A DNA stretch of 64,000 nucleotides, taken from positions 27,501 to 91,500 of the forward strand of contig JBBBDQ010000443.1 of NCBI GenBank assembly GCA_037127315.1, in the 5' to 3' direction. The translations under genes were made by a program, and so were the position numbers. This DNA is from Ascarosepion bandense (lineage: Eukaryota > Mollusca > Cephalopoda > Sepiida > Sepiidae). Shown piece by piece: positions 10,318 through 22,600 of this stretch. A model generated the notes under the pieces. That model ran no database searches. It had not been told where the DNA came from and saw only the letters and a program-made list of their open reading frames with translations. Numbering within the stretch: the stretch's first letter is position 1; each line of letters opens with the position of its first letter.

Positions 10318-10656
10318 TCAATTTTTGGGCAATGCGCATAATGCAAACGAAGCAATACATTCTGTGATCCAAGCGGCAGGAGCTGAGCACAGGTACTTGT
10401 GACGAACCTGAGGGTAGTTGGCTTTGTTGTCATGTATGATGAAGAGTCCACAAAGGCTCAGTTCCTTGTTCTTAGAGTTTTGGGCATGGAAAGGTACAGT
10501 CAGATGTGTAGGGTCGAGGCTGTGTAGCTTTGGTTCCCGACTCAGCACATGACCTCCTCCAAATTTCACCAATTCTATCAAGTCTTCCTTCTCAGGGGTT
10601 GGATAATTAAACGTTCCATGAAAATAAAACTGACAGCCATCAAATAGCCGAGGGAG
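10318..10656 (-). CDS. BARD1: BARD1 terminal coding exon (BRCT2)
   Basis: Acceptor TTTTTCAG precedes CTCCCTCGGC. The exon encodes 112 residues: [17 protein letters not shown], then [18 protein letters not shown] (human has a TAGGGQILSRKP-like stretch), VPFHAQ, and [16 protein letters not shown] near the end. Stop TGA at 10320-10318. This is one complete BRCT domain including the conserved tryptophan of helix 3. Confidence 0.96.
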   Translation of the reverse strand, partial: LPRLFDGCQFYFHGTFNYPTPEKEDLIELVKFGGGHVLSREPKLHSLDPTHLTVPFHAQNSKNKELSLCGLFIIHDNKANYPQVRHKYLCSAPAAWITECIASFALCALPKN

Positions 10657-13600
10657 CTGAAAAAGACAAACAAATCCATATCTGGATTAAAATAAGAAAT
10701 GGAGTAATTCTCGCTAACGATTATTTGATGAGTTTTAATAAAGCTCAACGTGCTTACAAAGCCATTTTTAATACATTAACAAAAAAAAATGGCTAACATT
10801 TTCTTTTTTTTTACAAACAAGTCCAACCTTTTGTTTCTTTTTTTTTTTTTTTTTTTTTAAATATCCAGCATATAAAGATTTATAGCTTGGTTCATTTTTT
10901 TTTTTATATACCAGCATATCAACCCTCATCGGTCATTTAATGCTGAAAATTGGATTTTTTTTATTTAGTAATATATAAGAAAGTTTGGACATCTCGACGT
11001 GGTGTAATGGTTAGCAAGCTTGACTTGTTAGAATCATTACAATTGAGAAGTGATTTTGATACTCACTGGGTGCCCCTGTACTTTCGGCCTTGTGCCACAT
11101 CTAAGCAGCACTTAGAAAAATCACAATATATAAGAAAGTTATATTATTCATGAAGTAGAGATGAAAACTGGTTGTATAGTTCCTCTATTGATGAAGTTGT
11201 CCGAGTTAGTTTGGTCTATAATTTAGTTTTTCTCAAATAGATTTTTACATTTTTGAAAATTTTCTTAAGGTGTCTACAGACAGAAGCAAATTCAACACAG
11301 TTTATCATAAAATGTTTTACTGTGTATGTCTCCTGGTATGCTAAGCATTTTAGGTGGATCCTCGTCTTTTAGGAGTGAATGTGTGAGGTTGTCAGAACCA
11401 ATTCTGATTCTTGTTAAAGTTATTTCTTCTTTGGGAAAAAATTGTTGTTATGGTATCTTATCTAAATAATAAATTGTACAAAATTAAACCTACAGTTAGG
11501 ATGTGTTATTAATTCCTGCCACCAAAATCTTAAGGAAAAACAAGTAGCCGTTTATTTCTGCTTCTAATTTCTAGTGAGAGATACGCATATAATTCGGCCC
11601 AGGGATTCTGTGATCATCTCTAAACTGGATCCCCACAAAGTATGTGGACTTGATGGTAAACCTGCAATAGCCCTTATGAAAGGTACTCCAGAATTGACCC
11701 CTGTTCTCTACAGTAAACGCTTTGCTATTTGCTTATATTTCTGAGATGAGGTATTATTTACATTGTTCAGACTGTTGTCCTTATGTTCATGTTTATGACG
11801 TTTCAGATGTTGGATGTGCTGGTCTTCTTCAGGTGCTAGGAATTTCAAACCAAACCCTTTATTTCAATCACTGGAGTATATCATTCTCATTCCATATACG
11901 ATGACACTTTTAAGTGGTCAGGTATTGAACTCACAACTCTTTGGGTCAAGTCAATGTGCATTGTGGTGCAGTGGATATCGGCTTGGAACGAGAAATCGGG
12001 GAGCTGAGTTCGAATTCCAGTTGAATTCATTGCATTCACTTATGTGCAAATACCCTTGGGAAAGGTATTAATCCGTCTCTTCCTTCCAGTTATGGGTTAA
12101 ATAACAGGACAGATTGGGTTCTATAGCCTTGGCTGGCAACCAGTCTACTGCAGAAAGCAATGGCAATCTACTGCAGGATAATCTTCTGCCCAGTCAGACA
12201 TGATCGCCCAAGCATGTTTCACGTATGGCACTCAACTGACTGACAATATAACTAAGCAACTGGGCCAGATGTCCTTAAGGACGTCAGTGTATGAATTTTT
12301 GTGCCTTATAAACCTAATGTTTCAGTAACCATTAATTTTTTTTTTTTTTTTTTTTTTTTTAATTTTTACCAGAGCTCATATTGCAATGTTTGAAGCTAAT
12401 GATTTTCTCTCACACTCTCTATTACTGGTTCCCATATTGTATTTATTTCTATGCTTGACCGGCTTAGGAGATTTTCGTGGTCGAGCAGAACCACTTTTGA
12501 AGGTCCTCTTGATGTTATATGGACCACAGATCCTTTGTATTTTCTCTAATAATCTCTCAATTCCACTCAGAAAACACCCACTGTCTGCCTACCCTATGTG
12601 AAGGGATTATTGAAGAAGGTATAAAGTATAACAGCAGGACGACCTTCAAAAGTGGTTCGACACTTCAGATGTCTTTCCCATATAAGACCACAAATAAAGA
12701 AGGACATCAGTAAGGACTGCGTATGCCATTCCATGTAGCTGTAGAAAGAAATATAAAGGAGTGGGCTGCACCCCCTTAAAGTAAGGCTGCAAGAACATCG
12801 CAAGGCCGTAACATGAGAGGAGATAGAAACACAAGGCGTAGCTGACCGCATATGGAGGTGCGGGGAAAAGCAATTACTGTCCCCTAGGAATCAGTGCATG
12901 TGCTAGGCCACAAAAATCTACTAAGCTGGCCAAGCAGATAAATGAATACAGTATGGGAACCAGTAATGCAGTGTGCTAGAGAAAATCATTAGTTTCCAAG
13001 ATTGCAGTATGTACTCTCATTTAAAAAAAAACAAAAAAAACATGGTTACTGAAACTTTAGGTTTGTAAGCCTCAAAAATTCATACACTGAATATGTAAGC
13101 ATTGATTAGTTCCATTGATTGTTATAAAGGGCTTGGTTTGAAATTCCTAGCACCTGAAGAAGGTCAACATGTACAACATGATGTCATTAAAGATGAGGAT
13201 AACAGTCCAAACAATCAGCTTTTCCCCTCTTTGCACACAATGAAAACAAAATAGTTCATTGTTGATGAGATTGACAGAGCGTAACGATCATGAAAATTAA
13301 TGAAGGGGGAGACAAACCCAATTATAAGATAAAGACATTATATCAAACATCTCGTCTTAGTTGAGGTAAACAAAAATTGTTGAGTTTATTTTTAGTCAAA
13401 TGAAAACTGTCTTCACTCAATACCTTGTTTGTGAAACAACTAAAAAATTCTGAAAGGTAAAATTTTGTATCTTTATCTGCATTTTTTTTTTCTTTTGTGT
13501 TGAATGTTTTTGATGAGGCCAATCTTCCCCTTTTTTAACCGTACACGAATTATAGTTTGTTTGTTTTTTTCCCCCAAAATTTTGCCCAATCTTCATTTGT

Positions 13601-16600
13601 GCTTGAACAACTAAACTATTTCCAATATGTATTAAGACTAAATTTACTTACTTGTTTTAAGCGGTTCATCCTACCATTATAAGGTGCCAAAGAATTTGGG
13701 TTGGTACTTGTGCCAGGAACTTCGAAAGGTTCTTCTGAAATACTCTCTCCATATTCTACACATGTACGCAACCCTGCATTGTAGAAGGGAGGAAAAAATA
13801 AAATAAAATGATAATCAGAACAAATATTTTTGTTTATTTTGCCAAAATTTTTTCTTGTTTTTTTGCATTAGCTGACTTGAGGAGTATTTAGTTTAGCTAC
13901 CTTTAAAATGACTTACGTCTCAACACGCTTTCTTTTAAAATAAATTGATAAAATTTGTGTACTCTTTATCTATTTAGAGATAAGAAAATAAGCAACATTT
14001 CTGGTATATTATGACTTTTGTTTTAAGAAAGGAAAAAATGCAATACATAAACCTTTTAGAAATTTATCAAAAAGCTCCAATGAACTCAAGAAATTTCTGC
14101 TAAATTTCTTGCAAAATGACGTTCCAGTTGAGTAAACAGTTGAAATTCATATGGATCAAGGGAACACATACATCACGGGAGATAGTCAACATGCTTAGAT
14201 ATATCAATTGAACTTGGAAATTCATTTGCATAAACAAAATTATGTTTGTCGCTTTTATGTGGGGCTTCCATATTAATGAGGAAAATAACACTAGACTGTA
14301 ATTTTTAAGTATGTATGGTTGGCTATTCATTTCCTCTCTGCTAGAGTGGCTCACTAACACTTGTTGCATATGCCTGCTATACAGCCACAGAACAAACCTG
14401 TGGTTTCTACTGCATCTCTGACAAATTTTTTTATGATGAATAAAAGTCAAGAAATATTTTTAGATTGCAAGAATTTTTTGCAGATAATAATTTACTGATA
14501 GCGGTCCTACTAATTAACCCATAGGTGGATTCATACTTTATTTTTACATGTAAATGAATACAATGAATCTGACTGGAATTGGAACTTAGTTCTCCAAATT
14601 CCAAGCCATTATCCATTACACCATCTACACATCCTCTTTCAGATTTCCACTTTTGTGGTGTCATGGATATAAGCTCAGAATGAAAATCAGAGTCGAGTTC
14701 AAATTCCAGTCAAATTTGTTTCATTCCCATGCACAAATACCCTTGGAAAAGGTATTACTCCATCCCTCCTCCTCCTCCTCCTCCTCCTCCTCCCAGCTAT
14801 GGGTTGAATAGCAGGACACAACCAGTCTTTGACAGAAAGAAATAGTAACTGACTGCAAGAAAATATTCTTGCCTAGATGTCTCGAAAGAGACATGATTGC
14901 CCAAGTGTGTATCACGTATGGCAATTAACTAAACGACAAGTTTGAAAGATAGAAAAGTAAAATGATGACACCTAATTGTTGTCTATAAATACTTTCATGG
15001 CTTGTGCTCGAACGAACTTTAGTCACTGGTGCCTCCTCAACAGGTGTTTACTCGTGCAACCAGAATGGCAACTGGGTCCCACCCATTCACAGTTAGGTTA
15101 GCCAAATGCAGACGATAATTCAACTCATGCAGCTTCTTCTCTCGCACTTTCCTGATGGCTACAACCTCCAGGAATTTAAATGCAATGTCAATATTCATCT
15201 ATTAACCACTTGACTAGTTCTTTCCCCACCCCGTATATCCTTTCCTTTCTCTCCACCTTTGCAACTGTCATCACACCTGTATTCTCATCCTTCTCTTGCT
15301 CCTTTCTAACCGGTTCGTCTTCCTCTTAACTCTCTTCTAATTAATCTTTTTACTCCAATGTAGCTCCCTGCACATCAGTGGCATTACCGCCTTGCTCGGG
15401 GTGATACGATAAAAAAAAAAAAACATCACTGTAAACTGTAAATTCTATACAAACAGTTTCTTCTATCGCATGTCTCACTTGCTTTCCAGTCAACTTTGAT
15501 TTTCATGCAGTGTCAATTGTTATCTTCTGTCTTCTTAGAGTCTTTTAAAGAGAGAGGACAATAAAATAAAAGAATTTAGAACAAAAATTATTACACTCAG
15601 TAACCCCTTGCATCTTAGTCTTACTTCACTTTTTATTTATTTTATTTAAACATTTCACTCCAAGCAAGCTGATAAAACCACTGTTTTCATTACTTGCTTG
15701 GGTGGACTAAATACAAAATGAACTTCAAATATTGATTTTTCAACAACATGGCAATCAAATAAAAGAATATCTACTTACAGTCAATAGTCACAATCCATTT
15801 TCCAGCCAGAACTCCTTTTAGATATTTAAATGTCCTCGGGCACATTCCGTCTTTGTTCACACCACTGATAATGTGAGTCACTGAAGACGAAAGAAAAAGA
15901 AAATTAATTCCACATACAATTTTACTGGTGCAATCACACTGTTGAATATTTGTCTAATCTCCAGATGGTGACACAAGATTCTTTTAAATGTTCCAATGGA
16001 CTACAAGGTGATACTTTAGTACCCTATTTCTTAATTTGCTTGGATGATGTCTCTTGATACCATTGAAAACAATGGACAAACATTACATTCACGCAGCAGT
16101 GTTAGATATTCTGCTACAAAATTCATAAATGCGGATTATACTGATGATTTGGCATTAATAATCTAATAAGCCAACCGGAAACTCTTTTTCATAATCTTGA
16201 ACATTCGGTCAAAGATATCAGTTTCCATGTTAACTAGAGCCAAAATAGTTTCAGTTTGAATTAAGCTTATGTATTCTATCAAAACAGTACCTGATACGCA
16301 TTTCAACTGTGTAGAAGAATGTCAGCAGAAACATTAGTAAAGCCTGGAGTATGCTCAACGAGTTATCTGTAGTGTGAAGGTTTGGACAACATGAAAAGTA
16401 GCCTCTTTTAAGCAACTGTCACATCTGTTCTATTGTATGACTGCTAAGTATTGACCCTTAGCTCAGAACTGGAAGGAAGACTGGATGGAGGTTACACTCC
16501 CAGGCTAAGAGTGGCTTTGAGTGTCACTTGGAGAGATTGTCTGGCCAATGAACAATTGGCCGAATATGATGAACAATAGAATTAAGGGGTGAATAATAAA

Positions 16601-19600
16601 TGATATATTGTATGAGCAATTATGTAGGAACATTTGTCCAGTATCAGACATCATCAAAGAGTGTACAGTCAAGTTCACAATTGTTAGTGAAATTCAAGCA
16701 GATTTGTGATGACAGATCTAAAGTCCCTGTGATCAGCCGAATACGATGAACAATAGAATTGGATGACAGAATCACAAGTATTCATCCAAGCAATGTGACT
16801 GAATGATGCTTTACTGGTATTTTTAAGTGGTCAAAGAAAATTCTTGTGGCATGACATGGAATATGCAGTTGATTGTGTTTTACCATAGTTGAGTCATGCA
16901 CTTAGAATTTCAGTCTAATTTACAAAATATCTTGATCAGGATGAGTTTTTATATAATACAATCTATTTTCAGCAATGTTTAACCTTTGTGTCAAAAAGAT
17001 AGTTGTTCTCTAGACACCACTATTAATGTATACACTTTTGTTCCCATTGACAATGTTTATTGTCTTAAAAATGTGTAGATTAGAATAAAGAAAATGTATA
17101 AATTCACTTAGATATGTTTCATTAAAATTCTAAAGAACTGACAACAAAGATATTAAATACTAAAAAGAGAGTATAACACAGAAAGAGATGGGGTCGGGAG
17201 GTGATGTTAAAGGTAGTTGTTTGTAATGAGGTTTTAAATCTCACGTTTTGTGACCTAATGATTTGTTGAGGACAAATTTGCCTCTGAACAGCAAGTGACC
17301 TTTTGAGATGAAAGTTTTTTGTTTTTTTTTAAATCTTCACAAATTTGTTACAGACCACAGGAACCCAGACAGTGTTGAATGTCCGAGAGGAAAGAGCAAG
17401 AGACATAGAGAGTAAAACAGAGAGAGAGAGAAAGAGGCAGCAAAAAAAAAAAAAAAAGAAAAGAAAAAATTCCAACACAAACAGAATGAAGAGGTGTTCA
17501 TCTAAGATAAATGCAGTTGTTTGTAATGAAGGGTTAAATCATATTTTGTGACCTAACAATCTTTTGAAGACATTTCATTATACTGAAGACACTGTCATTT
17601 TGTTTTCTTAGAACTATCGGTGAATGGTCATAGATTAAAAAAAGCATAGAGTGCAACATTTACAAATTTATTAGTAAATCCAGGTAATTTATAGGAGTCC
17701 TGCTAGGTCAGTATTATCTCAGAACAAAATAAAATTAAGAAAACTTAAAATGTTTCCTTTCACCAACATGATCAAGGCATTATTGAGATCTCTTGAAAAC
17801 ATGTAAACTTTAATTTTTAGTTTTCAAAGTGTAGCTTAGATGTGGCACAAGGTCAAAAGTATGGAGCACCCAGTGAGGATCACTCACTATTCAGCCATAA
17901 TTGATCCAGCAAGACAAGCTTGATAACCATGACATCATGTCTTATTTTCTCTTGCTGCATGTCATTAAAATTTACTTGTTTAGGCAATTAAGCTTAATAG
18001 GTAGTTTTATTGATCTGTAAATCAATAGTGAAGTCAGATGAAAGTGCTCCTTATCTAAGGTTGCCTAGAATTTTACAAGTACACAGTAGAAACTGTTTAC
18101 ATTCAGGCTTGTTAAATATTTTGACAGAGCATGCTAAACATAACCCCCTTGCTGCACACCCCCATCCAAGAGAAACGTTAATACTCAGATAAATTTGGGT
18201 GTGTCAAAACCTAGCCCAGAAGACACAATAGGTTAAGAAAAAAAAAACAAAAAAACAAAACAATACAGAGGTTAGAAATTAAAGACATCCCACACCAACA
18301 ATATTTTAAACAATAGGAATTAAGTAAAAAAAAAATCTTGATAGAATAATAAGAAAACTGGTAGTTGTGGCAAAACTAAGAACAATATTTGGAAATGAGG
18401 TTGAAACACTTCAGACAGTTAATTCTAGAATATCTCTAAATCAGTAAAGAATTGTGAAAGATTTTCTATTGGGGGTTCAGAGATAAAAACCTCCCCACCT
18501 GAAGAAGGAAGGATAAAAATCTCTAATTTTGACAAATAAAACAGATGACTATTCTAAGCAACTTAAATCCAGAATAGGCAGATAACCATTTTTTTTCTGA
18601 ATGAAACATTGGCTTCTGTTCAAAGAGATACATAAATTGTTAAAATCTGAATTATTGGTCCACTTGTTAAAGAATTAGCCTAAGACAAGATTCACAGGCT
18701 TAGGAATATATGACTGGGTATTGTACCAAACATTTTCAAAGTAATCAATGATCCATTAGGTGAAACCTAGGTAGGTCCGTTGGCTCTAGGTTAGCTACTT
18801 ACTTATTTATTTGCTTTGCTATTGTATTGAGCGCTTTACGGGTTAGGTTCCTCGTCTCAGGTTTTTTTTCTTTCGACTAGTAATTTGACTAATGTTCAAG
18901 TGCTTAGTTTGTTTCTTTTTTTTTTTTGTTTCCATTTTTTCCCCCCTCTGCATTTATACTCGGTGGGTTTTTCGAGATGTGTTTAAAGATAAATTTACAG
19001 TTATATACACACACACACAGTAGATTAAAACCTTGCATTGTTCAGTTGCAAGTCAAACTTTGCTGAATGTTGATGTTTTGTTTACAAATGAATGCCTTAA
19101 AGATGGAGGATGAAAAATATTATCCTATTATTATTGACTTGTCCTGCTCATGACTATTTCACCCGGCCAATTCCGAATTCATAACGGGCTATTCCATTTT
19201 GACTGTGTGGAAAGAGGAGAAAAGACACTACTTAGTTTCGGTGAGAAAATGAAATAAAAAAAGAGGAGGATTGAAGTGCCTTTAAACACAAATTTTTCTT
19301 TGACTTTTGAAATAGAATATGAAACTCAGCAATTTGTAAAGAAATGAATAGACTTTTTATTTATTAATCTGACAGATTTTATAACTTAAATATGAGTATC
19401 CACTAAAAATAATGTTTGAGTATACACTCTGTCCGTTGCATCGTTAATTATCAGATCATTGCAAAATTTTATGCCCAATTTTCATTGTTACTCTAAAATG
19501 ATTACAACTTGACACTGGCATTTGTTATGCTGCAGTTATCTAGATTGAACCCTTGTATTGCTCTGTTGTGGGTTAAATGTTGATGATTTGTGCACAAATG

Positions 19601-22600
19601 AATGCCTTAAAGATGGAGGACAAAAAGTTGCATTTTTACGATATGAGGCTCCATGAATTTCAGGAAGGTGTAAGCGTCAGAACTGTGGTCAAAAACATTC
19701 AGAAGATTTATTTGGACCATGCTTCAGCTATTCAGATGGTCAGAAAGTGCTTTTGTCAGGAGGATTTTAATTTAAACAATTATCCATGTCTTGGGTGACC
19801 TTCAGACATTGATGAAGAAATTATCTCTGCTTGCCATGATGGAAAAAGATTGCTAAGAGTTTGAAAATTGATATCTCAACTTTCACTATTTGAAGAGATT
19901 TGGGTTCAATCACATCTGCTTTTATCAAATATGTCAGTCTCCACCTTGACAATGCAAAATCACATGTTGCAAAACAGATCTTGCAGAAGCTTAGAGTTGA
20001 AATGGGACGGACACACTCCAGGACCAGTCGGATTCTCCCGACTTAGATCCTTCGGATTTTCATTTCTTCTCATCTTTATGGAACAATTTCAATGACAAAT
20101 AATATTATTCTGTACAGTCATTTGAAAACCACCTCACAAAAAAAAAAAAAAAAAAAAAACTTGTAGAATGATGGGAGACTTATGTCAGTCAGTCAGTTAA
20201 GTGCCATACGTGATACACGCTTGGGCGATCATGTCTCAAAAGAGACATGACTGACTGGGCAGAAGATTATCCCGCAGTAGGTTGCCATTGCTTTCTGCAG
20301 TAGACTGGTTGCCGACCAAGGCTATAGAACCCAATATGTCCTGTTATTTAACCCATAACTGGAAGGAAGAGATGAATTCATATCTTTCCCAAGGGTATTT
20401 GTGCGTAAGTGAATGCAATGAATTCAGCTGGAATTTGAACTCGGCTCCCCGATTTCTCGTTCCGAGCCGATATCCAATGCACCACAACACACATCCTCTG
20501 CTTATGTACTTGACTAATAAATATTTTTTGTATGTAAAATTTTATTTTTCATTTTCTAATCAGGCAGAAACTTTTGCAATGATCAAATACAAACAACAGA
20601 CATATTTACTTTACCTTCAGGGTTAAACTCTTCAACAACTTTGGCTTTTAAAAGCATTGCCTTTTTGTGAAGTTCAACTTTTTGTTCTCGATTGAGAGCT
20701 GTACCTATGATACATAATGGACCACCATCAACATCAGAAATATCCTGTAAAAAAAATAAAAAAATTGTTTTAATTTCCAAACATTAATTCTTCAATTAAA
20801 GGAACAAAAGAAATATAAAAAAACAACTCTTTTTGATAATATAATTTTTTTTATTTATTTATAAATTTCATTGCACCCAAATAATTTAAATTCTAAATTA
20901 AGTAAAATTTATTTTGATTGGATCAGTTACCACTGTCAATTCTCAACATGCCTCCTGCTAGATGTGACCGTCATAACCTCCAACTTTCAATATGCCTCCA
21001 GCGAGATGCAACCTCCAACTCATAGCATGCTAATAATTAACCCCTCTATATAAAGGTTGTTCTGAAAACTTCTGTCTGAAACACTTCCTTAATTCAATAT
21101 TAAAATACCGATCTTAGAAAACAAGTCAGCCAGTGAACTTTTTAGCATCCTCCCATATTTAAAAAATAAACTGGTAAGTAAATATTTTTCGTAAAAGATG
21201 TTTTTAATTTTGTAGATATCAAAGATTAAATATAAATTACATTTTTTTCTTTTTTGTTAATCATACATTAATTATGAAATTAGTTTTTGTACATTAATTT
21301 TTTAATTGATTATTTAACCCTCTAGGGCCATTCGTATCATATTTGATACGGTATTTCCCTATAAGGAAACATTTGGTATTCATTGACTGAGCAGTCAGTA
21401 CTGCTTTCATTTGAAATTTATAAAATATTTCTCTTAAAAAATTTTTCAGGAAAATATTTCTTTCAAGGCTTGTTTTCATACTGTATCAAATATGATACAA
21501 ATGGCCCTAGAGGGTTAATAATATAATATGATTAAGGCTTCTACTTGTCATAAAGTGGGGGATCAGTTCTATATTGTTATGAAGTAATAAACAGATCCCC
21601 CACTAATTACTACTTAACCCTCTAGGGCCATTCGTATCATATTTGATACAGTATTTCCCTATAAGGAAACATTTGGTATTCATTGACTGAGCAGTCAGTA
21701 CTGCTTTCATTTGAAATTTATAAAATATTTCTCTTAAAATATTTTTCAGGAAAATATTTCTTTCAAGGCTTGTTTTCATACTGTATCAAATATGATACGA
21801 ATGGCCCTAGAGGGTTAAACAGTTTTTCACAGGAAATTTAACTTTAGGAAAAAAATTGGAGGAGACAAAATTAAGTTAGGGTTTATGTAGAAAAGAAAAT
21901 TGATTCTGATTTATTTTTTTGCAGGAAATGAAAAAGTTGAGTTTCCTCAAGGTAATTGAAATAAACAAAAAAGATGTCTTCAATGTTTTTGTTTTCTTTT
22001 GCTTACAATTCTCAGCAGATTATTGTTATTCTGAAATAAAGATTAAAAAAAACTCTTCACTCAAAGTTTTGTTATTTCAGCTAAAAATTTATCATCTGGT
22101 AGATCAAAGTCTGATGCCTTGATATGCGAAAAAAAATTTCATTTGACACACAGGGTGCAACAAAAATTAATAGAAAATGTTGCTTTTTGTGATCGTGTAT
22201 TTTTCCAAAGTTGTATTTTAACAAAAATTGGGTCTTTTTTATAACTTCTACCTTATCATGTGCCGACTCCTCTGATGTCGCAGGGACAATGCATCCACTT
22301 CTGCGTCATTATGTCATCACATCACATTAAAGGCTCCTGTAATGCTCATCCCTGTTCTTCCAATTGTACATACACCATTCTCGTTTATTGGCAAAATGGA
22401 CTAAACATGAATCCTGTTTTACAACAAAAACCAATACTTACTTTTCTGGGGAGTAGTTTACTGCAATGAAGGTTATAATCGTGCTATGTCGTGTGATAAT
22501 TGACTTAACATACCCAAAATGTTAGGAACTTTGTAATCTTCCACTGAAAGCTAACTCCTTGATATTCGTCAGCAGTTAGTCGAATACTAACTGCCTAGTA

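Larger units (their letters stand above)
10657..13651 (-). other. BARD1 intron: SINEs, LINE fragment, large inverted repeat
   Basis: About 3.0 kb containing a LINE 3' end (10905-10970), a second SINE family (10985-11115), a LINE RT fragment (11580-11735), a Ceph-type SINE (11957-12250) and a 1.5-kb imperfect inverted repeat (11722-13225). 11160-11560 is AT-rich with nothing recognisable. Confidence 0.7.
13774..15778 (-). other. BARD1 intron: SINE pair and LINE tails
   Basis: About 2.0 kb with a partial reversed Ceph SINE (14525-14640), a full Ceph SINE (14650-14935), and LINE 3' ends (14970-15425 and 15475-15720). A word near 14380-14420 (ACCTGTGGTTTCTACTGCA) recurs at 53440-53480, marking another dispersed repeat. 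13774-14500 is otherwise unremarkable AT-rich DNA. Confidence 0.65.
15881..20614 (-). other. BARD1 intron: LINE relic, mariner relic, SINEs
   Basis: About 4.7 kb. Contains a LINE relic (15990-16740), an internal direct duplication (17205-17280 and 17511-17575, GTTGTTTGTAATGA...), a reversed second-family SINE (17818-17935), mariner pieces (19030-19115 and 19545-20170) and a Ceph SINE (20184-20500). 18000-18780 shows nothing I can assign. Confidence 0.65.

Noticed and set aside
18780..18965. A repeat shared with 47690-47880 (TTGAGCGCTTT / TCGAGCACTTT, GGTT...CTCAGG, T-run)
   Set aside because: The similarity is scattered and could reflect shared T-rich composition; an alignment is needed before calling it.
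22140..22480. A transposase relic suggested by AGGGTGCAACAAAAATTAAT and a following open frame
   Set aside because: No DDE motif or terminal repeat pair could be found.
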